The position numbers and the translations under genes are program-made. Under the pieces are notes generated by a model, which saw only the letters and a list, made by a program, of their open reading frames with translations, was not told the DNA's origin and searched no databases. Source: Clostridium sp. 12(A) (GTDB lineage Bacteria; Bacillota; Clostridia; Lachnospirales; Lachnospiraceae). Taken from it: a DNA stretch of 64,000 nucleotides. This document shows, in pieces, positions 33,802 through 42,298 of this stretch. The DNA is taken from assembly GCA_000526575.1 (NCBI GenBank), contig JAGI01000002.1, positions 3,193,501 through 3,257,500 on the forward strand, in the 5' to 3' direction. Numbering within the stretch: the first letter of the stretch is position 1; each line of letters begins with the position of its first letter.

Positions 33802-34869
33802 TTATTTTCCGGTCAGGGATTCAACCATTTCTACTATGGCATCAATAGCGTTATGCTGTTCACTCTGTTCCATATTTGAAATGTAAGATTTCCTGTTCTG
33901 ATACGTTTCGGATACGGCCTTAAGAAGGGAGTCTCCTGATAGATTTTCCTCTTCCAGGAGAAAGCTGAATCCCTGCTTATGAAAGGATCTTGCGTTTAAA
34001 ATCTGATCACCTCTGCTGGCAGCGGCAGAAAGAGGAATCAGAATGTTTGGCTTTCTAAGGGCAAGTATTTCACAGATAGCGTTTGCTCCGGCTCTTGATA
34101 TCATCAGATCAGCAGCAGCAAATAAATGCTTTAAAGGAGCATCTACATACTCATATTGTACATATCCAGTGGTACTTATAAGGCTCTCATCCAGATTGCC
34201 TTTTCCACAGATATGTATGATCTGGAAATCCTTTAAAAGCTTGGGAAGTATTTCTCTTACTGCATTGTTGACTGTTACGGAACCGAGACTGCCTCCGATG
34301 ATTAATATCACAGGACGTGTTTCGGAGAGCTTGGCAAAACTTAACCCCTTAAGACGATCCCCCTGTAACAATTCTTTGCGAATGGGGGAGCCTGTTAAAA
34401 TGGCTTTTTCTTTTGGAAGATAGGCCAGTGTTTCCGGGAAATTGCAGCAGACATTTGTTGCAGCAGGAATACACAGCTTATTAGCAAGACCTGGTGTCAT
34501 ATCGGATTCGTGAATGATAACGGGTATCTTTAAACGTTTGGCAGCCAGTACAACAGGAACTGCTACAAAACCACCTTTAGAGAATACGACATCCGGTCTG
34601 TAATTTTTAAGAAATTTTAATGCTTCCCCATATCCTTTTATGACGCGGAATGGGTCAGTAAAATTTTTGGGGTCAAAGTACCGGCGGAATTTACCGGAGG
34701 AGATGCCGATGTAGGCAATACCAGCTCCCTCTATGAGTTTCCGCTCGATTCCCTGATAGGAACCTATATAGTGAATGTCATAATTTCTCTCTTTTAAAGA
34801 GGGAATCAGAGCCAGGTTCGGGGTAACATGACCAGCAGTGCCTCCGCCGGTTAACACGATTTTTTTCAT
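33802..34869 (-). CDS. murG: Lipid II synthase MurG
   Basis: Transfers GlcNAc to undecaprenyl-PP-MurNAc-pentapeptide at the inner face of the membrane. The 355 residues show the two-domain GT-B fold: the N-terminal GGGTAGHVTPNLAL loop and the membrane-side SGKFRRYFDPKN, and the C-terminal UDP-GlcNAc site GGSLGSVTVNNAV and ISRAGANAICEIL. It stands apart from other division genes, so it may be the only copy or a second one. On the minus strand a candidate promoter is TTGACT (34925-34930), 17 bp, ACTATT (34902-34907); a 12-bp palindrome ACTATTAATAGT (34896-34907) covers that -10. GGGAGG precedes the ATG. Confidence 0.9.
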   Translation of the reverse strand: MKKIVLTGGGTAGHVTPNLALIPSLKERNYDIHYIGSYQGIERKLIEGAGIAYIGISSGKFRRYFDPKNFTDPFRVIKGYGEALKFLKNYRPDVVFSKGGFVAVPVVLAAKRLKIPVIIHESDMTPGLANKLCIPAATNVCCNFPETLAYLPKEKAILTGSPIRKELLQGDRLKGLSFAKLSETRPVILIIGGSLGSVTVNNAVREILPKLLKDFQIIHICGKGNLDESLISTTGYVQYEYVDAPLKHLFAAADLMISRAGANAICEILALRKPNILIPLSAAASRGDQILNARSFHKQGFSFLLEEENLSGDSLLKAVSETYQNRKSYISNMEQSEQHNAIDAIVEMVESLTGK

Positions 34870-34981
34870 AAAGCGTTGCCTCCCAGATTCGATATACTAT
34901 TAATAGTAAACGCTGACGGTAAAAAGTCAACCCCAAAGAGTATGAAGACTTAAGGATAACTTGTATTTAAGAGGTGCAGAC

Positions 34982-35542
34982 ATGGAGCAGGGAAGAGACA
35001 ATCATAATAAATGTTCCATTTTAAAATGTAACAAAAAGAGTAAGGCTTCCCAGGAGAAAATGGAAGCATATCTGCTTGATTATATGCAGCAGCACCCGGA
35101 AATAACACCGGATCCCCCTTCTCCTCCGCCTGGTGAATTCCAGACGATCATGGCAGAGATGAGACGCCGGGGAGCAACCACTGTTTTAAACAGACAACTT
35201 AAACTTCGGAGCAAATATCGAAGATTAGTATATTATTTACATAAGCCATTTATGGTATCCATGGTGATTTGTGTCATTTTTTCCGTGACATCCATTGGAG
35301 TTTGTGCCGGTAAAGCTGAAAAATACCGTATAAGTAAAGCTAAGATACCAGAGACAAAAATCTGGCATGAAGATGATACCCTTTGTTTTCTTCCATTCAT
35401 ATCTCCATCGGAAGGAGCCACGGATTCGCATCGGGCTGAAAGAAAGATAAAAAGTTATCAAAAGGATCATGAAATCAATGATATTCCAGAGATCAACCGG
35501 AAAATCACATTTCATTCTTCCAATAACTTACCCATCAGATGA
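34982..35542 (+). CDS. Unrecognised single-pass membrane protein, anti-sigma-like layout
   Basis: A 186-residue protein with no family I can name firmly. The cytoplasmic N-terminal ~85 residues are charged and include ITPDPPSPPPGEFQTIMAEM and RRRGATTVLNRQLKLRSKYR. One membrane helix follows at about 92-112 (FMVSMVICVIFSVTSIGVCAG), then about 75 polar residues outside. A short cytoplasmic head, one helix and an outer tail is the usual plan of ECF anti-sigma factors, and the sigma gene lies 1.2 kb away across murG. The ATG follows GAGGTG. The link is inference from layout only. Confidence 0.6.
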   Translation: MEQGRDNHNKCSILKCNKKSKASQEKMEAYLLDYMQQHPEITPDPPSPPPGEFQTIMAEMRRRGATTVLNRQLKLRSKYRRLVYYLHKPFMVSMVICVIFSVTSIGVCAGKAEKYRISKAKIPETKIWHEDDTLCFLPFISPSEGATDSHRAERKIKSYQKDHEINDIPEINRKITFHSSNNLPIR

Positions 35543-35609
35543 AAGGCGATATTCTAAATCAGGGTGGTATTATAATAGGAAACATATGAAAAACCAGATG
35601 AATAAGAAG

Positions 35610-35667
35610 AAATTCCTGACAAAACAGCAGCTGTATTATAACTCCCGTTTTATCAGGAATTTTTATT
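35610..35667. terminator. Bidirectional terminator between 34982 gene and the Spx/ArsC-like gene
   Basis: AAATTCCTGACAAAAC (35611-35626) pairs with GTTTTATCAGGAATTT (35648-35663) with one mismatch, and T-rich sequence follows on the plus strand. The converging genes can both use it. Confidence 0.65.
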
Positions 35668-35673
35668 TTAATC

Positions 35674-36033
35674 TCAGGAAATCAAGTTCTTTAACCATTC
35701 TTCCTCTTTAAAACCAGTTAAAACAAAATTCTCCCCAATGATCAGCGGCCGCTTCACCAGCATACCATTGGTTGCAAGAAGCCGGATCTGTTCTTCTTCA
35801 CTCATTCCTGGAAGGGCTTCTTTTAGATTCTGTTCCTTATAGATATTGCCGCTGGTGTTAAAGAACTTCTTTATGGGAAGACCGCTTTTTTTGATCCATT
35901 CTAAAAGCTCATGTTCCTTTGGGTTTTCTTCTTTTATATTCCTTGCTTCATAAGATATATTGTGCGCATCCAGCCACTTTTTTGCGTTTTTACAGGTACT
36001 GCAGGGCGGATACTGTAAAAATAGTAAACTCAT
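35674..36033 (-). CDS. ArsC/Spx-family thioredoxin-fold protein
   Basis: A 119-residue protein of the arsenate reductase/Spx/YffB superfamily. The N-terminal redox motif is PPCSTCKNAKKWL, a CxxC as in Spx and many ArsC-like proteins, followed by the ARNIKEENP strand and LPIKKFFNTSGNIYKE. The later segment LLATNGMLVKRPLIIG is the conserved cis-Pro loop region of the family. No ars genes are nearby, so arsenate reduction is doubtful; a Spx-like or MgsR-like role is as likely. ATG 36033 follows AAAGGAG. The longer frame has six extra residues and no ribosome site. Confidence 0.8.
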   Translation of the reverse strand: MSLLFLQYPPCSTCKNAKKWLDAHNISYEARNIKEENPKEHELLEWIKKSGLPIKKFFNTSGNIYKEQNLKEALPGMSEEEQIRLLATNGMLVKRPLIIGENFVLTGFKEEEWLKNLIS

Positions 36034-36149
36034 AGGTTGGCTCCTTTCCATTTTCTTTTGCTTTCATATATATTTTACCTTGAAACCTATTGAATGAAAA
36101 GGAAAGATTTGGAATAGAATGTAATAATCAAGGAAATCCGGGAGAAATA

Positions 36150-36677
36150 ATGAGATTTTTAATGTTTTTGTCAGAGGCACTGGTGCCTTTAATCATCTTT
36201 TATATTGTTGGTTTTGGTATTTTATCAAAACGTCCTGTTTTTGATGATTTTATAAATGGTGCAAAAGATGGGATGAAGACGGTAGCAGGTATCCTTCCCA
36301 CTTTAATCGGTCTTATGACAGCGGTTGGAGTCCTTCGCGCTTCTGGCTTTCTTGATTTTCTTTCCGGCCTGCTGACTAAGCCGGCATCCCTTTTGTATTT
36401 ACCGGCTCCAGTGGTCCCTGTAATTTTAATCCGTATGGTATCCAACTCAGCAGCCATTGGACTGGTGTTGGATATCTTTAAAAAATATGGCACAGACTCT
36501 TATATCGGTATGGTTACCTCCATAATTATGAGCTGTACAGAGACCTTATTTTATTGCTTAAGTGTTTATTTCGGAACCGTAAAAATACGTAAAACCAGGT
36601 ATGCCCTTACCGGTGCTTTGACAGCAACCATTGCAGGAATTGCAGCCAGTGTCATTTTAAGCCGTATTTTGGTATAA
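36150..36677 (+). CDS. spmB: Spore maturation protein B
   Basis: A 175-residue membrane protein needed for full dehydration of the spore core. It is a nucleoside-recognition (Gate) domain protein with about four to five helices; the segments KRPVFDDFINGAKDGMKTVA, ILPTLIGLMTAVGVLRASG and SNSAAIGLVLDIFKKYGTDS are typical. The ATG at 36150 follows GGGAG. Usually spmA lies just upstream and forms a pair; here the upstream neighbour is the opposite-strand ArsC/Spx-like gene, so spmA must lie elsewhere or be absent. No promoter could be assigned; sporulation sigma factors are likely. Confidence 0.9.
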   Translation: MRFLMFLSEALVPLIIFYIVGFGILSKRPVFDDFINGAKDGMKTVAGILPTLIGLMTAVGVLRASGFLDFLSGLLTKPASLLYLPAPVVPVILIRMVSNSAAIGLVLDIFKKYGTDSYIGMVTSIIMSCTETLFYCLSVYFGTVKIRKTRYALTGALTATIAGIAASVILSRILV

Positions 36678-36726
36678 AAGGGATTATTTCATCTCCATTT
36701 TAAGAATTTCATAAGAATTCAAGTGG

Positions 36727-36755
36727 TTGTCTATAAATACATAATCATGTATAAT
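36727..36755 (+). promoter_or_regulatory. Promoter of the MarR-type gene
   Basis: TTGTCT (36727-36732), 17-bp spacer with a TG at its end, TATAAT (36750-36755). Confidence 0.6.
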
Positions 36756-36769
36756 TACGAGGAAGCTTT

Positions 36770-36785
36770 TATTGTCATAACAATA
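36770..36785 (+). promoter_or_regulatory. Candidate MarR operator
   Basis: A 16-bp perfect palindrome TATTGT-CATA-ACAATA lies about 14 bp after the -10 and just before the MarR gene. MarR proteins often bind TTG-n(6-8)-CAA sites in their own promoter, so autorepression is likely. Confidence 0.5.
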
Positions 36786-36799
36786 TGAAAGGGATTAAC

Positions 36800-37234
36800 G
36801 TGGATACTTACGGAACTCTTAACGAAGTATTGGTAAGACTGTTTCGGGATATTATGGATATTGAACAACAGGCTATCATTACCCAGGAATTTAATAATAT
36901 TACGAATAATGATATGCATGTAATAGAAGCGATCGGCGTCGGAGAACCTAAAAATATGTCGACCATTGCCAGAGAACTGTCTGTTACGGTTGGAACGCTT
37001 ACCATAGCCATGAACAGCCTTGTAAAGAAAGGGTATGTGACCCGCCAAAGAGGGAAAGAGGACCGGCGAGTGGTTTACATTTCACTTTCAGAAAAAGGGA
37101 AACAAGCCTTTGAACACCATGCCAAATTTCATCAGGAGATGATCAGAGGCATCGTTGATTCATTAGGCGAAGATGAGATAGAAGTTTTGATCAAAGCTCT
37201 GACCAATCTTAACCACTGGTTTCGGAGCCTTTAA
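36800..37234 (+). CDS. MarR-family transcriptional regulator
   Basis: A 144-residue winged-helix dimer. The HTH lies in the middle (NDMHVIEAIGVGEPKNMSTI, then ARELSVTVGTLTIAMNSLVKKGYV) with the wing TRQRGKEDRRVVYISLSEKG. Terminal helices form the dimer interface. The GTG start at 36800 follows AAAGGG by 6 nt; the in-frame ATG 15 nt upstream lies inside the palindrome and has no ribosome site. It resembles the MarR proteins that control fatty-acid genes in Clostridia, but no fab gene is nearby, so the target is unknown apart from likely self-control. The GerMN lipoprotein gene is 27 nt downstream. Confidence 0.85.
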   Translation: MDTYGTLNEVLVRLFRDIMDIEQQAIITQEFNNITNNDMHVIEAIGVGEPKNMSTIARELSVTVGTLTIAMNSLVKKGYVTRQRGKEDRRVVYISLSEKGKQAFEHHAKFHQEMIRGIVDSLGEDEIEVLIKALTNLNHWFRSL

Positions 37235-37261
37235 GAGAGTTTAAGGAGGCAATACGCAATT

Positions 37262-37795
37262 ATGAGAAAATTCATCGTGATGTTAATGAGCGTTATAATG
37301 ATGATGTCCCTGTCAGCGTGTACACCAACACAGCCTAAGATGGAGACAACGGCACCAATTCCCCAGGCAGAGGCTTCTACCGGTGGCGCAAGTGACAAGG
37401 TTCCGGATCCTAACGTGGAACCAATGGAAATCATCTCTGTATATAGCAAGAATAGCGATGGTACTGGCCTTAACCAGGCTATGGATGCAGTGGACAAGCT
37501 CACGGCAGAGGCTTTGGTGGATAAGCTGATTGAATACGGTGTTCTGGAAGAAGGAACAACCGTTGTTAAATACGAATCAAAAGATGGCAAAGGTACGCTG
37601 GATCTATCCAAGATGCCTGCAAAAGGAGGGAATGATTTAGTTACTCTGACTGCAGTGGGCAATACCTTTATAGAGAATTTTTCATTGGATAAATTAAAGG
37701 TTCTGGTAAATGGAAAGAATTATTCCGGCGAGAAGGTGAAGCAGGGAGATAATGATTTACTGGAATACGTAAAAGACTATAAACAGATTGGTTAG
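37262..37795 (+). CDS. GerMN-domain lipoprotein
   Basis: A 177-residue secreted lipoprotein. The signal peptide (KFIVMLMSVIMMMSLSAC) ends in a lipobox LSAC with Cys20 as the lipidation site. After a Thr/Pro-rich spacer, about residues 55-165 match the GerMN fold: a SVYSKNSDGTGLNQAMDAVD strand-loop, LVDKLIEYGVLEEGTTV, and VGNTFIENFSLDKLKVLVNG. GerMN domains occur in spore germination and cell-envelope proteins. AAGGAGG lies 12 nt upstream of the ATG. It is probably transcribed with the MarR gene. Confidence 0.8.
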   Translation: MRKFIVMLMSVIMMMSLSACTPTQPKMETTAPIPQAEASTGGASDKVPDPNVEPMEIISVYSKNSDGTGLNQAMDAVDKLTAEALVDKLIEYGVLEEGTTVVKYESKDGKGTLDLSKMPAKGGNDLVTLTAVGNTFIENFSLDKLKVLVNGKNYSGEKVKQGDNDLLEYVKDYKQIG

Positions 37796-37830
37796 AGTGT
37801 AAAACTCATTTGATAAGATCTGGAACATAA

Positions 37831-37870
37831 AAGAGGCAGGAGCATAGGTAACATGCTCCTGCCTCTTATT
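37831..37870. terminator. Terminator between GerMN gene and DUF885 gene
   Basis: A perfect 15-bp stem, AAGAGGCAGGAGCAT (37831-37845) with ATGCTCCTGCCTCTT (37853-37867). It is symmetric enough to serve both converging genes, though the T-tracts are short. Confidence 0.75.
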
Positions 37871-37899
37871 CGTAAGGTTTGTTTTTGTTAAACTTAATA

Positions 37900-39720
37900 T
37901 TAGCTGGATCTGAGCTCTTTACCAAGCCAGTTACGAAACTCCGGCAGTATGACGGAAAATGGTGCTGGACCAATATCCAGTAAAAAGGTATGAAACTCTT
38001 TTAAATTGAATTTGTCTTTTAAGATTTTCTCGGCGGCATTTCTCATTTCCATGATTTCTAAATATCCCACATAGTACTCCATGTAGTTGGTTGGATTCTC
38101 TACCAGGCTGTTATAAATGGAATCCACGATATCCGTTTTCTCCACATTGTAGAAGGTACTAAGGTACTTAGCTGTCTGCTCCTTATCCCAACCTTCATAA
38201 TTAATGCAGATATCAAGATACGCATAAATCCCCAAAGTAACCGCAGAGTTGTGTGCCAGGAGCTTTCCAAGATCCGGGTCCAGTCCGTTGTCAAGGGTAT
38301 AAGAGTAATTTTCTACGTAGGTGGCCCACCCTTCGGAATAGCTTGAGAAGGATAAAATACTTCTTAAGTCGTTGGGGCTTTTGCTCAGGAAGTAAACATT
38401 CTGGTACAAGTGTCCCGGATATCCTTCATGGGCCAGGGTGGTATAAAGATCGTCATTTTGAAACCTTGGATTACCATTAATATAGATAATATTATCTTCG
38501 TACCGGTCAATAGGCGGTACCAGATAAAAGGCAGGGCTTAAGGAAGATTCCAGGGCTTTGGGAACATATTTGACCGTGTACTGATTCTTTGGAAGCTCAG
38601 GAAAGTCCTTGGTGATCTGAGACTTTAAGGACTCTAAAATATCTTCCGGTTTCGTTACATTAAAGGAATAAGTATCAAGCTGATCGAGAACCTTTGGATT
38701 ATCCTTCGTAATCTGACCAAGAGCCTTAATGTCAGAGGTAATCTGCTTTTCAATGGCTTTTTTTAAGCTGTCTACAGAATCATAAGAGGTTCCGGTATTT
38801 GAATTGACCAGGTACTCAAAATATTTCTTCCCTTCCGGATACCAGGAAAGACCCTTGTCATTCTTTCCGGTCCCCATAAGGGCAGTAATTCCATTAATCA
38901 GGTTTTTATAGGCCGGAACAAAATGCTCCTCAAGGACCTTTAAATTCTTTTCTTTGTAAGCAGCTTTTTCTTCCGGGGTCAGATCATTTAAAGCATCAAT
39001 CCTGGTGTTAAAGGTTTCTGAGAGAAAGCTGTGGTCCGGCTGAATCAAATAAGCTTCACATGATTTTAAAACATGATCCGCAGCAGAATCTGACATAAAG
39101 AGACCGGCTTCTGATTTTTGCTTTTCAAACTCCAGAATCTGTGAATAATAATCATCAATGGTAGAAAGCAGTGACAGATAATGGTCCACATCGTCCTTTT
39201 TGTAGAAGGCGTATTCCGCAAACAGGACAGGAAGCTGTGCCTGAATGCCAATGGTTGTAGTAAGCGGCTGAGTATAAAGCTCCAGGCCTTCCGAAGCCAT
39301 CTCTGTATCTATGTAGGAGTAAAGAATCTGATAAGTCAGGCGCTGATCCTTTGTCAGTTTTCTGGGATTGAACTGATTTAGTTTTTTCTTTAGCTCAGCC
39401 AGATCCTTTGAGTTTTTCTTCATGTTATCCAGGGAAAAGTCCCCCAGCGTCAGAGGAACCGTTTTAAGCCCCCGGGAAGCCGGATCTGCCATAGTAAAAT
39501 GAAAGCTGATCCCAGAGTTGCTTATTTCATTTCGGAATAAATCGTCCGTAAACAGATCAAAATTTTTCTGCATGGATACATCAGCAGCATTGTAATGCTC
39601 ATATCCCGTACCAGAGGGGGTAGCGGCTGACTTTGGCGGCGGTGTGCACGAACAAAGCAGGGAGACCACCAGGAAAATGGAAATCAGCCATCGGCCTCTT
39701 TTAAAAAATTTGTTTGTCAT
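37900..39720 (-). CDS. DUF885-family lipoprotein metallopeptidase
   Basis: A 606-residue surface protein. The signal peptide ends with a lipobox LLCSC (Cys at about residue 25), so it is membrane-anchored outside the cell. The DUF885 family is metallopeptidase-like; the zinc motif is seen as TTLAHEGYPGHLYQ (HExxH-type HEGYPGH), with the downstream YSEGWATYVENYSY supplying the third ligand Glu. Other family blocks are YLVPPIDRYEDNIIYING and the DIGPAPFSVILPEF end. The exact substrate (peptides are likely) is not shown by sequence. It is a single-gene unit divergent from metG. Confidence 0.85.
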   Translation of the reverse strand: MTNKFFKRGRWLISIFLVVSLLCSCTPPPKSAATPSGTGYEHYNAADVSMQKNFDLFTDDLFRNEISNSGISFHFTMADPASRGLKTVPLTLGDFSLDNMKKNSKDLAELKKKLNQFNPRKLTKDQRLTYQILYSYIDTEMASEGLELYTQPLTTTIGIQAQLPVLFAEYAFYKKDDVDHYLSLLSTIDDYYSQILEFEKQKSEAGLFMSDSAADHVLKSCEAYLIQPDHSFLSETFNTRIDALNDLTPEEKAAYKEKNLKVLEEHFVPAYKNLINGITALMGTGKNDKGLSWYPEGKKYFEYLVNSNTGTSYDSVDSLKKAIEKQITSDIKALGQITKDNPKVLDQLDTYSFNVTKPEDILESLKSQITKDFPELPKNQYTVKYVPKALESSLSPAFYLVPPIDRYEDNIIYINGNPRFQNDDLYTTLAHEGYPGHLYQNVYFLSKSPNDLRSILSFSSYSEGWATYVENYSYTLDNGLDPDLGKLLAHNSAVTLGIYAYLDICINYEGWDKEQTAKYLSTFYNVEKTDIVDSIYNSLVENPTNYMEYYVGYLEIMEMRNAAEKILKDKFNLKEFHTFLLDIGPAPFSVILPEFRNWLGKELRSS

Positions 39721-39808
39721 ATATGATTCCTCCGTAATTCACTATTAATATTTATATGTGGGAAATGAAAAAGTCATGACTAAACAGGGAATTAAGAAGG
39801 TTCCCTGC

Positions 39809-39837
39809 TTGACAAACTTCTTCGAAGCCATTACACT
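39809..39837 (+). promoter_or_regulatory. Promoter of the metG operon
   Basis: TTGACA (39809-39814), 17-bp spacer, TACACT (39832-39837). Just upstream an inverted repeat CAGGGAA/TTCCCTG (39785-39807) flanks the -35. Confidence 0.65.
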
Positions 39838-39843
39838 AGGATT

Positions 39844-40180
39844 ACTAACAATGATCTATATGAGAATGCTGAGAAAAGAAGAGTAAGAGATAAGGTTCAT
39901 GTGCAGAGACTTCCGTATGCTGAAAAGGAAGCTTGGACTTATTTCCCAATATGGCCTTGGAGCAGCGGAACCGAACTGGCATATTACATGCTTTTAGATT
40001 CCGACGGTTACACCCGTTATCGTGTCAGACTGTATAAGCACCTTAGGAATTATGAAGATTCTGAGTGTGTATGCAGCCGGTAAGGTCCATGCTGTAAGGC
40101 ATGGATAAATTAAAGTGGTATCACGGGATAATCGCCCGTCTTTAAATTTCCGAGAGGATATTTTAAGACGGGTTTTTCTT
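39844..40180 (+). promoter_or_regulatory. T-box riboswitch (Met) upstream of metG
   Basis: The T-box core AAAGTGGTATCACGGG (40112-40127) is near consensus. It is followed by a terminator formed by CCCGTCTTTAAA (40135-40146) and TTTTAAGACGGG (40161-40172) with TTTTTCTT; the T-box core and CCCG can form the competing antiterminator. In Stem I an AGTA loop-E type motif (39881-39884) faces a 3' side with ATG at 39951-39953, followed by a TTGGAGC stretch, which gives a Met specifier. A CTTCC/GGAAG distal stem is also visible (39910-39932). Uncharged tRNA-Met would raise metG expression. Small open frames inside are not genes. Confidence 0.85.
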
Positions 40181-40236
40181 TGGAGAAAGCAGCCTAATTT
40201 CCGTAGCAACTCATGATAGAACCAGGAGGGAAGAAC

Positions 40237-42210
40237 ATGTGTAAAGAATCAAACAAAAAACCTTATTATATTACAACCGCCATTGCCTATGCATCCGGAA
40301 AGCCTCATATTGGTAATACTTATGAAGCTGTATTGGCAGATGCCATTGCCCGCTATAAAAGAGCCGAGGGCTACGATGTATTTTTCCAGACAGGAACCGA
40401 TGAGCATGGACAAAAGATCGAAGAAAAGGCGAAGGCAGCCGGAGTGACTCCAAAGGAATTCGTAGATCAGGCAGCCGATGGAATCAGAGGAATCTGGGAT
40501 TTAATGAATACCTCCTATGATAAATTCATCCGTACCACCGATGAATACCATGAAAAGCAGGTTCAGAAGATCTTTAAAAAGCTCTATGATCAGGGCGATA
40601 TCTATAAAGGACATTATGAAGGCCTTTACTGTACTCCCTGCGAATCCTTCTTTACCGAGTCTCAGCTGGTGGATGGAAAGTGCCCGGACTGCGGCGGCGA
40701 AGTGAAGCCTGCCAAGGAAGAGGCATACTTTTTCCGCATGAGTAAATATGCGGACCGTCTCATCGCTCATATTAATGAGAACCCGGAGTTTATCCAGCCG
40801 GTTTCCAGAAAAAATGAGATGATGAACAACTTCCTGCTTCCAGGACTTCAGGACCTTTGCGTATCCAGAACAACATTTACCTGGGGTATTCCAGTCAGCT
40901 TTGATCCAAAGCATGTAACGTATGTATGGCTGGATGCTTTGACAAACTATATTACAGGAATCGGCTATGACTGTGATGGAAACAGCACCGAGCAGTATCA
41001 GAAGCTTTGGCCGGCAGACTTACACCTTATCGGTAAGGACATCATCCGTTTCCATACCATTTACTGGCCTATTTTCCTTATGGCACTCAATATTCCTCTT
41101 CCAAAGCAGGTATTCGGCCATCCATGGCTGTTACAGGGCGATGGAAAGATGAGTAAGTCAAAGGGAAATGTTCTTTATGCCGATACCTTAGTGGATTTCT
41201 TTGGTGTGGATGCCGTCCGCTACTTTGTGCTTCATGAGATGCCCTTTGAAAATGATGGCGTGATCTCCTGGGAGCTTATGGTTGAGCGCATGAATTCTGA
41301 CCTTGCCAATATTCTTGGAAACCTTGTAAACCGTACCATTTCCATGTCCAATAAATACTTTGGCGGCGTGGTAACAAACGGAAAGGATTCCGATGCATTT
41401 GATGAAGACTTAAAAGCAGTGGTACTTGACGAGGTGAAAAAGGTTCAGGAGAAGATGGAGAAGCTTCGTGTGGCTGATGCCATCACTCATATCTTTAATA
41501 TTTTCAGAAGAAGCAACAAATATATTGACGAGACCGCACCCTGGACACTTGCAAAGGATGAGGAAAAGAAAGCCCGTCTGGAAACCGTGTTATACCATTT
41601 AACAGAAGCAATTACCATTGGAGCTTCCCTTCTTGATTCCTTTATGCCGGAGACCTCAAAGAAGATTTTAAGCCAGCTTAACACCGAAAAGAGAGAGCTG
41701 TCCCAGATGAGCGAGTTCGGACTTTATCCGTCTGGAGGCAAGGTAACAGAACAGCCTGAGATTCTTTTTGCCCGTATGGACATTAAGGAAGTGATGGAAA
41801 AGGTAGAGGCCATGTTCGCTCCAGCCGAAGAGGTTAAGGAAACAGCAAAAGAGGCAGGAGATGTGATAGACATCGAGCCTAAGGCAGAAATCGAATACGA
41901 TGATTTTGCAAAGCTTCAGTTCCAGGTAGGAGAGATCATTGCCTGTGAAGCAGTGCCGAAATCCAAAAAGCTTCTTTGCTCTCAGGTACGCATTGGAAGC
42001 CAGGTAAAGCAGATCGTAAGCGGCATTAAAGCTCACTATTCTCCAGAAGAAATGGTTGGCAAAAAGGTAATGGTTGTGGTAAACTTAAAGCCGGCCAAAT
42101 TGGCTGGTGTTGTATCAGAAGGCATGCTTTTATGTGCAGAAGATGCAGAAGGCAATCTATCCCTTATGGTTCCGGAGAAGACCATGCCGGCAGGCGCAGA
42201 AATCTGCTGA
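40237..42210 (+). CDS. metG: Methionine--tRNA ligase
   Basis: Charges tRNA-Met. The 657 residues hold the class I core with HIGN (24-27, GKPHIGNTYE), the zinc-finger insertion near 131-150 (YCTPCESFFTESQ... CPDCGG), and KMSKS (DGKMSKSKGN, about 301-310). The C-terminal ~110 residues are the tRNA-binding OB fold (FAKLQFQVGEIIACEAVPKS to AGVVSEGMLLCAEDAEGN), which allows dimerisation. ATG 40237 follows AGGAGGG by 6 nt; the upstream frame lacks a site. Expression is under the T-box directly upstream. Genes for TraX-like protein, TatD and RsmA follow in the same direction. Confidence 0.96.
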   Translation: MCKESNKKPYYITTAIAYASGKPHIGNTYEAVLADAIARYKRAEGYDVFFQTGTDEHGQKIEEKAKAAGVTPKEFVDQAADGIRGIWDLMNTSYDKFIRTTDEYHEKQVQKIFKKLYDQGDIYKGHYEGLYCTPCESFFTESQLVDGKCPDCGGEVKPAKEEAYFFRMSKYADRLIAHINENPEFIQPVSRKNEMMNNFLLPGLQDLCVSRTTFTWGIPVSFDPKHVTYVWLDALTNYITGIGYDCDGNSTEQYQKLWPADLHLIGKDIIRFHTIYWPIFLMALNIPLPKQVFGHPWLLQGDGKMSKSKGNVLYADTLVDFFGVDAVRYFVLHEMPFENDGVISWELMVERMNSDLANILGNLVNRTISMSNKYFGGVVTNGKDSDAFDEDLKAVVLDEVKKVQEKMEKLRVADAITHIFNIFRRSNKYIDETAPWTLAKDEEKKARLETVLYHLTEAITIGASLLDSFMPETSKKILSQLNTEKRELSQMSEFGLYPSGGKVTEQPEILFARMDIKEVMEKVEAMFAPAEEVKETAKEAGDVIDIEPKAEIEYDDFAKLQFQVGEIIACEAVPKSKKLLCSQVRIGSQVKQIVSGIKAHYSPEEMVGKKVMVVVNLKPAKLAGVVSEGMLLCAEDAEGNLSLMVPEKTMPAGAEIC

Positions 42211-42298
42211 TATAAGGGAACATCAGACGATAAAAAAACGTAAACAAGGCAGGCCGGGTTTTTGAAATCCGGTCTGCTGTATTAAAAAGGAGAATTCC

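Noticed and set aside
39901..40209. Small open frames on both strands upstream of metG
   Set aside because: They lie within the T-box leader, whose conserved RNA motifs explain the sequence.
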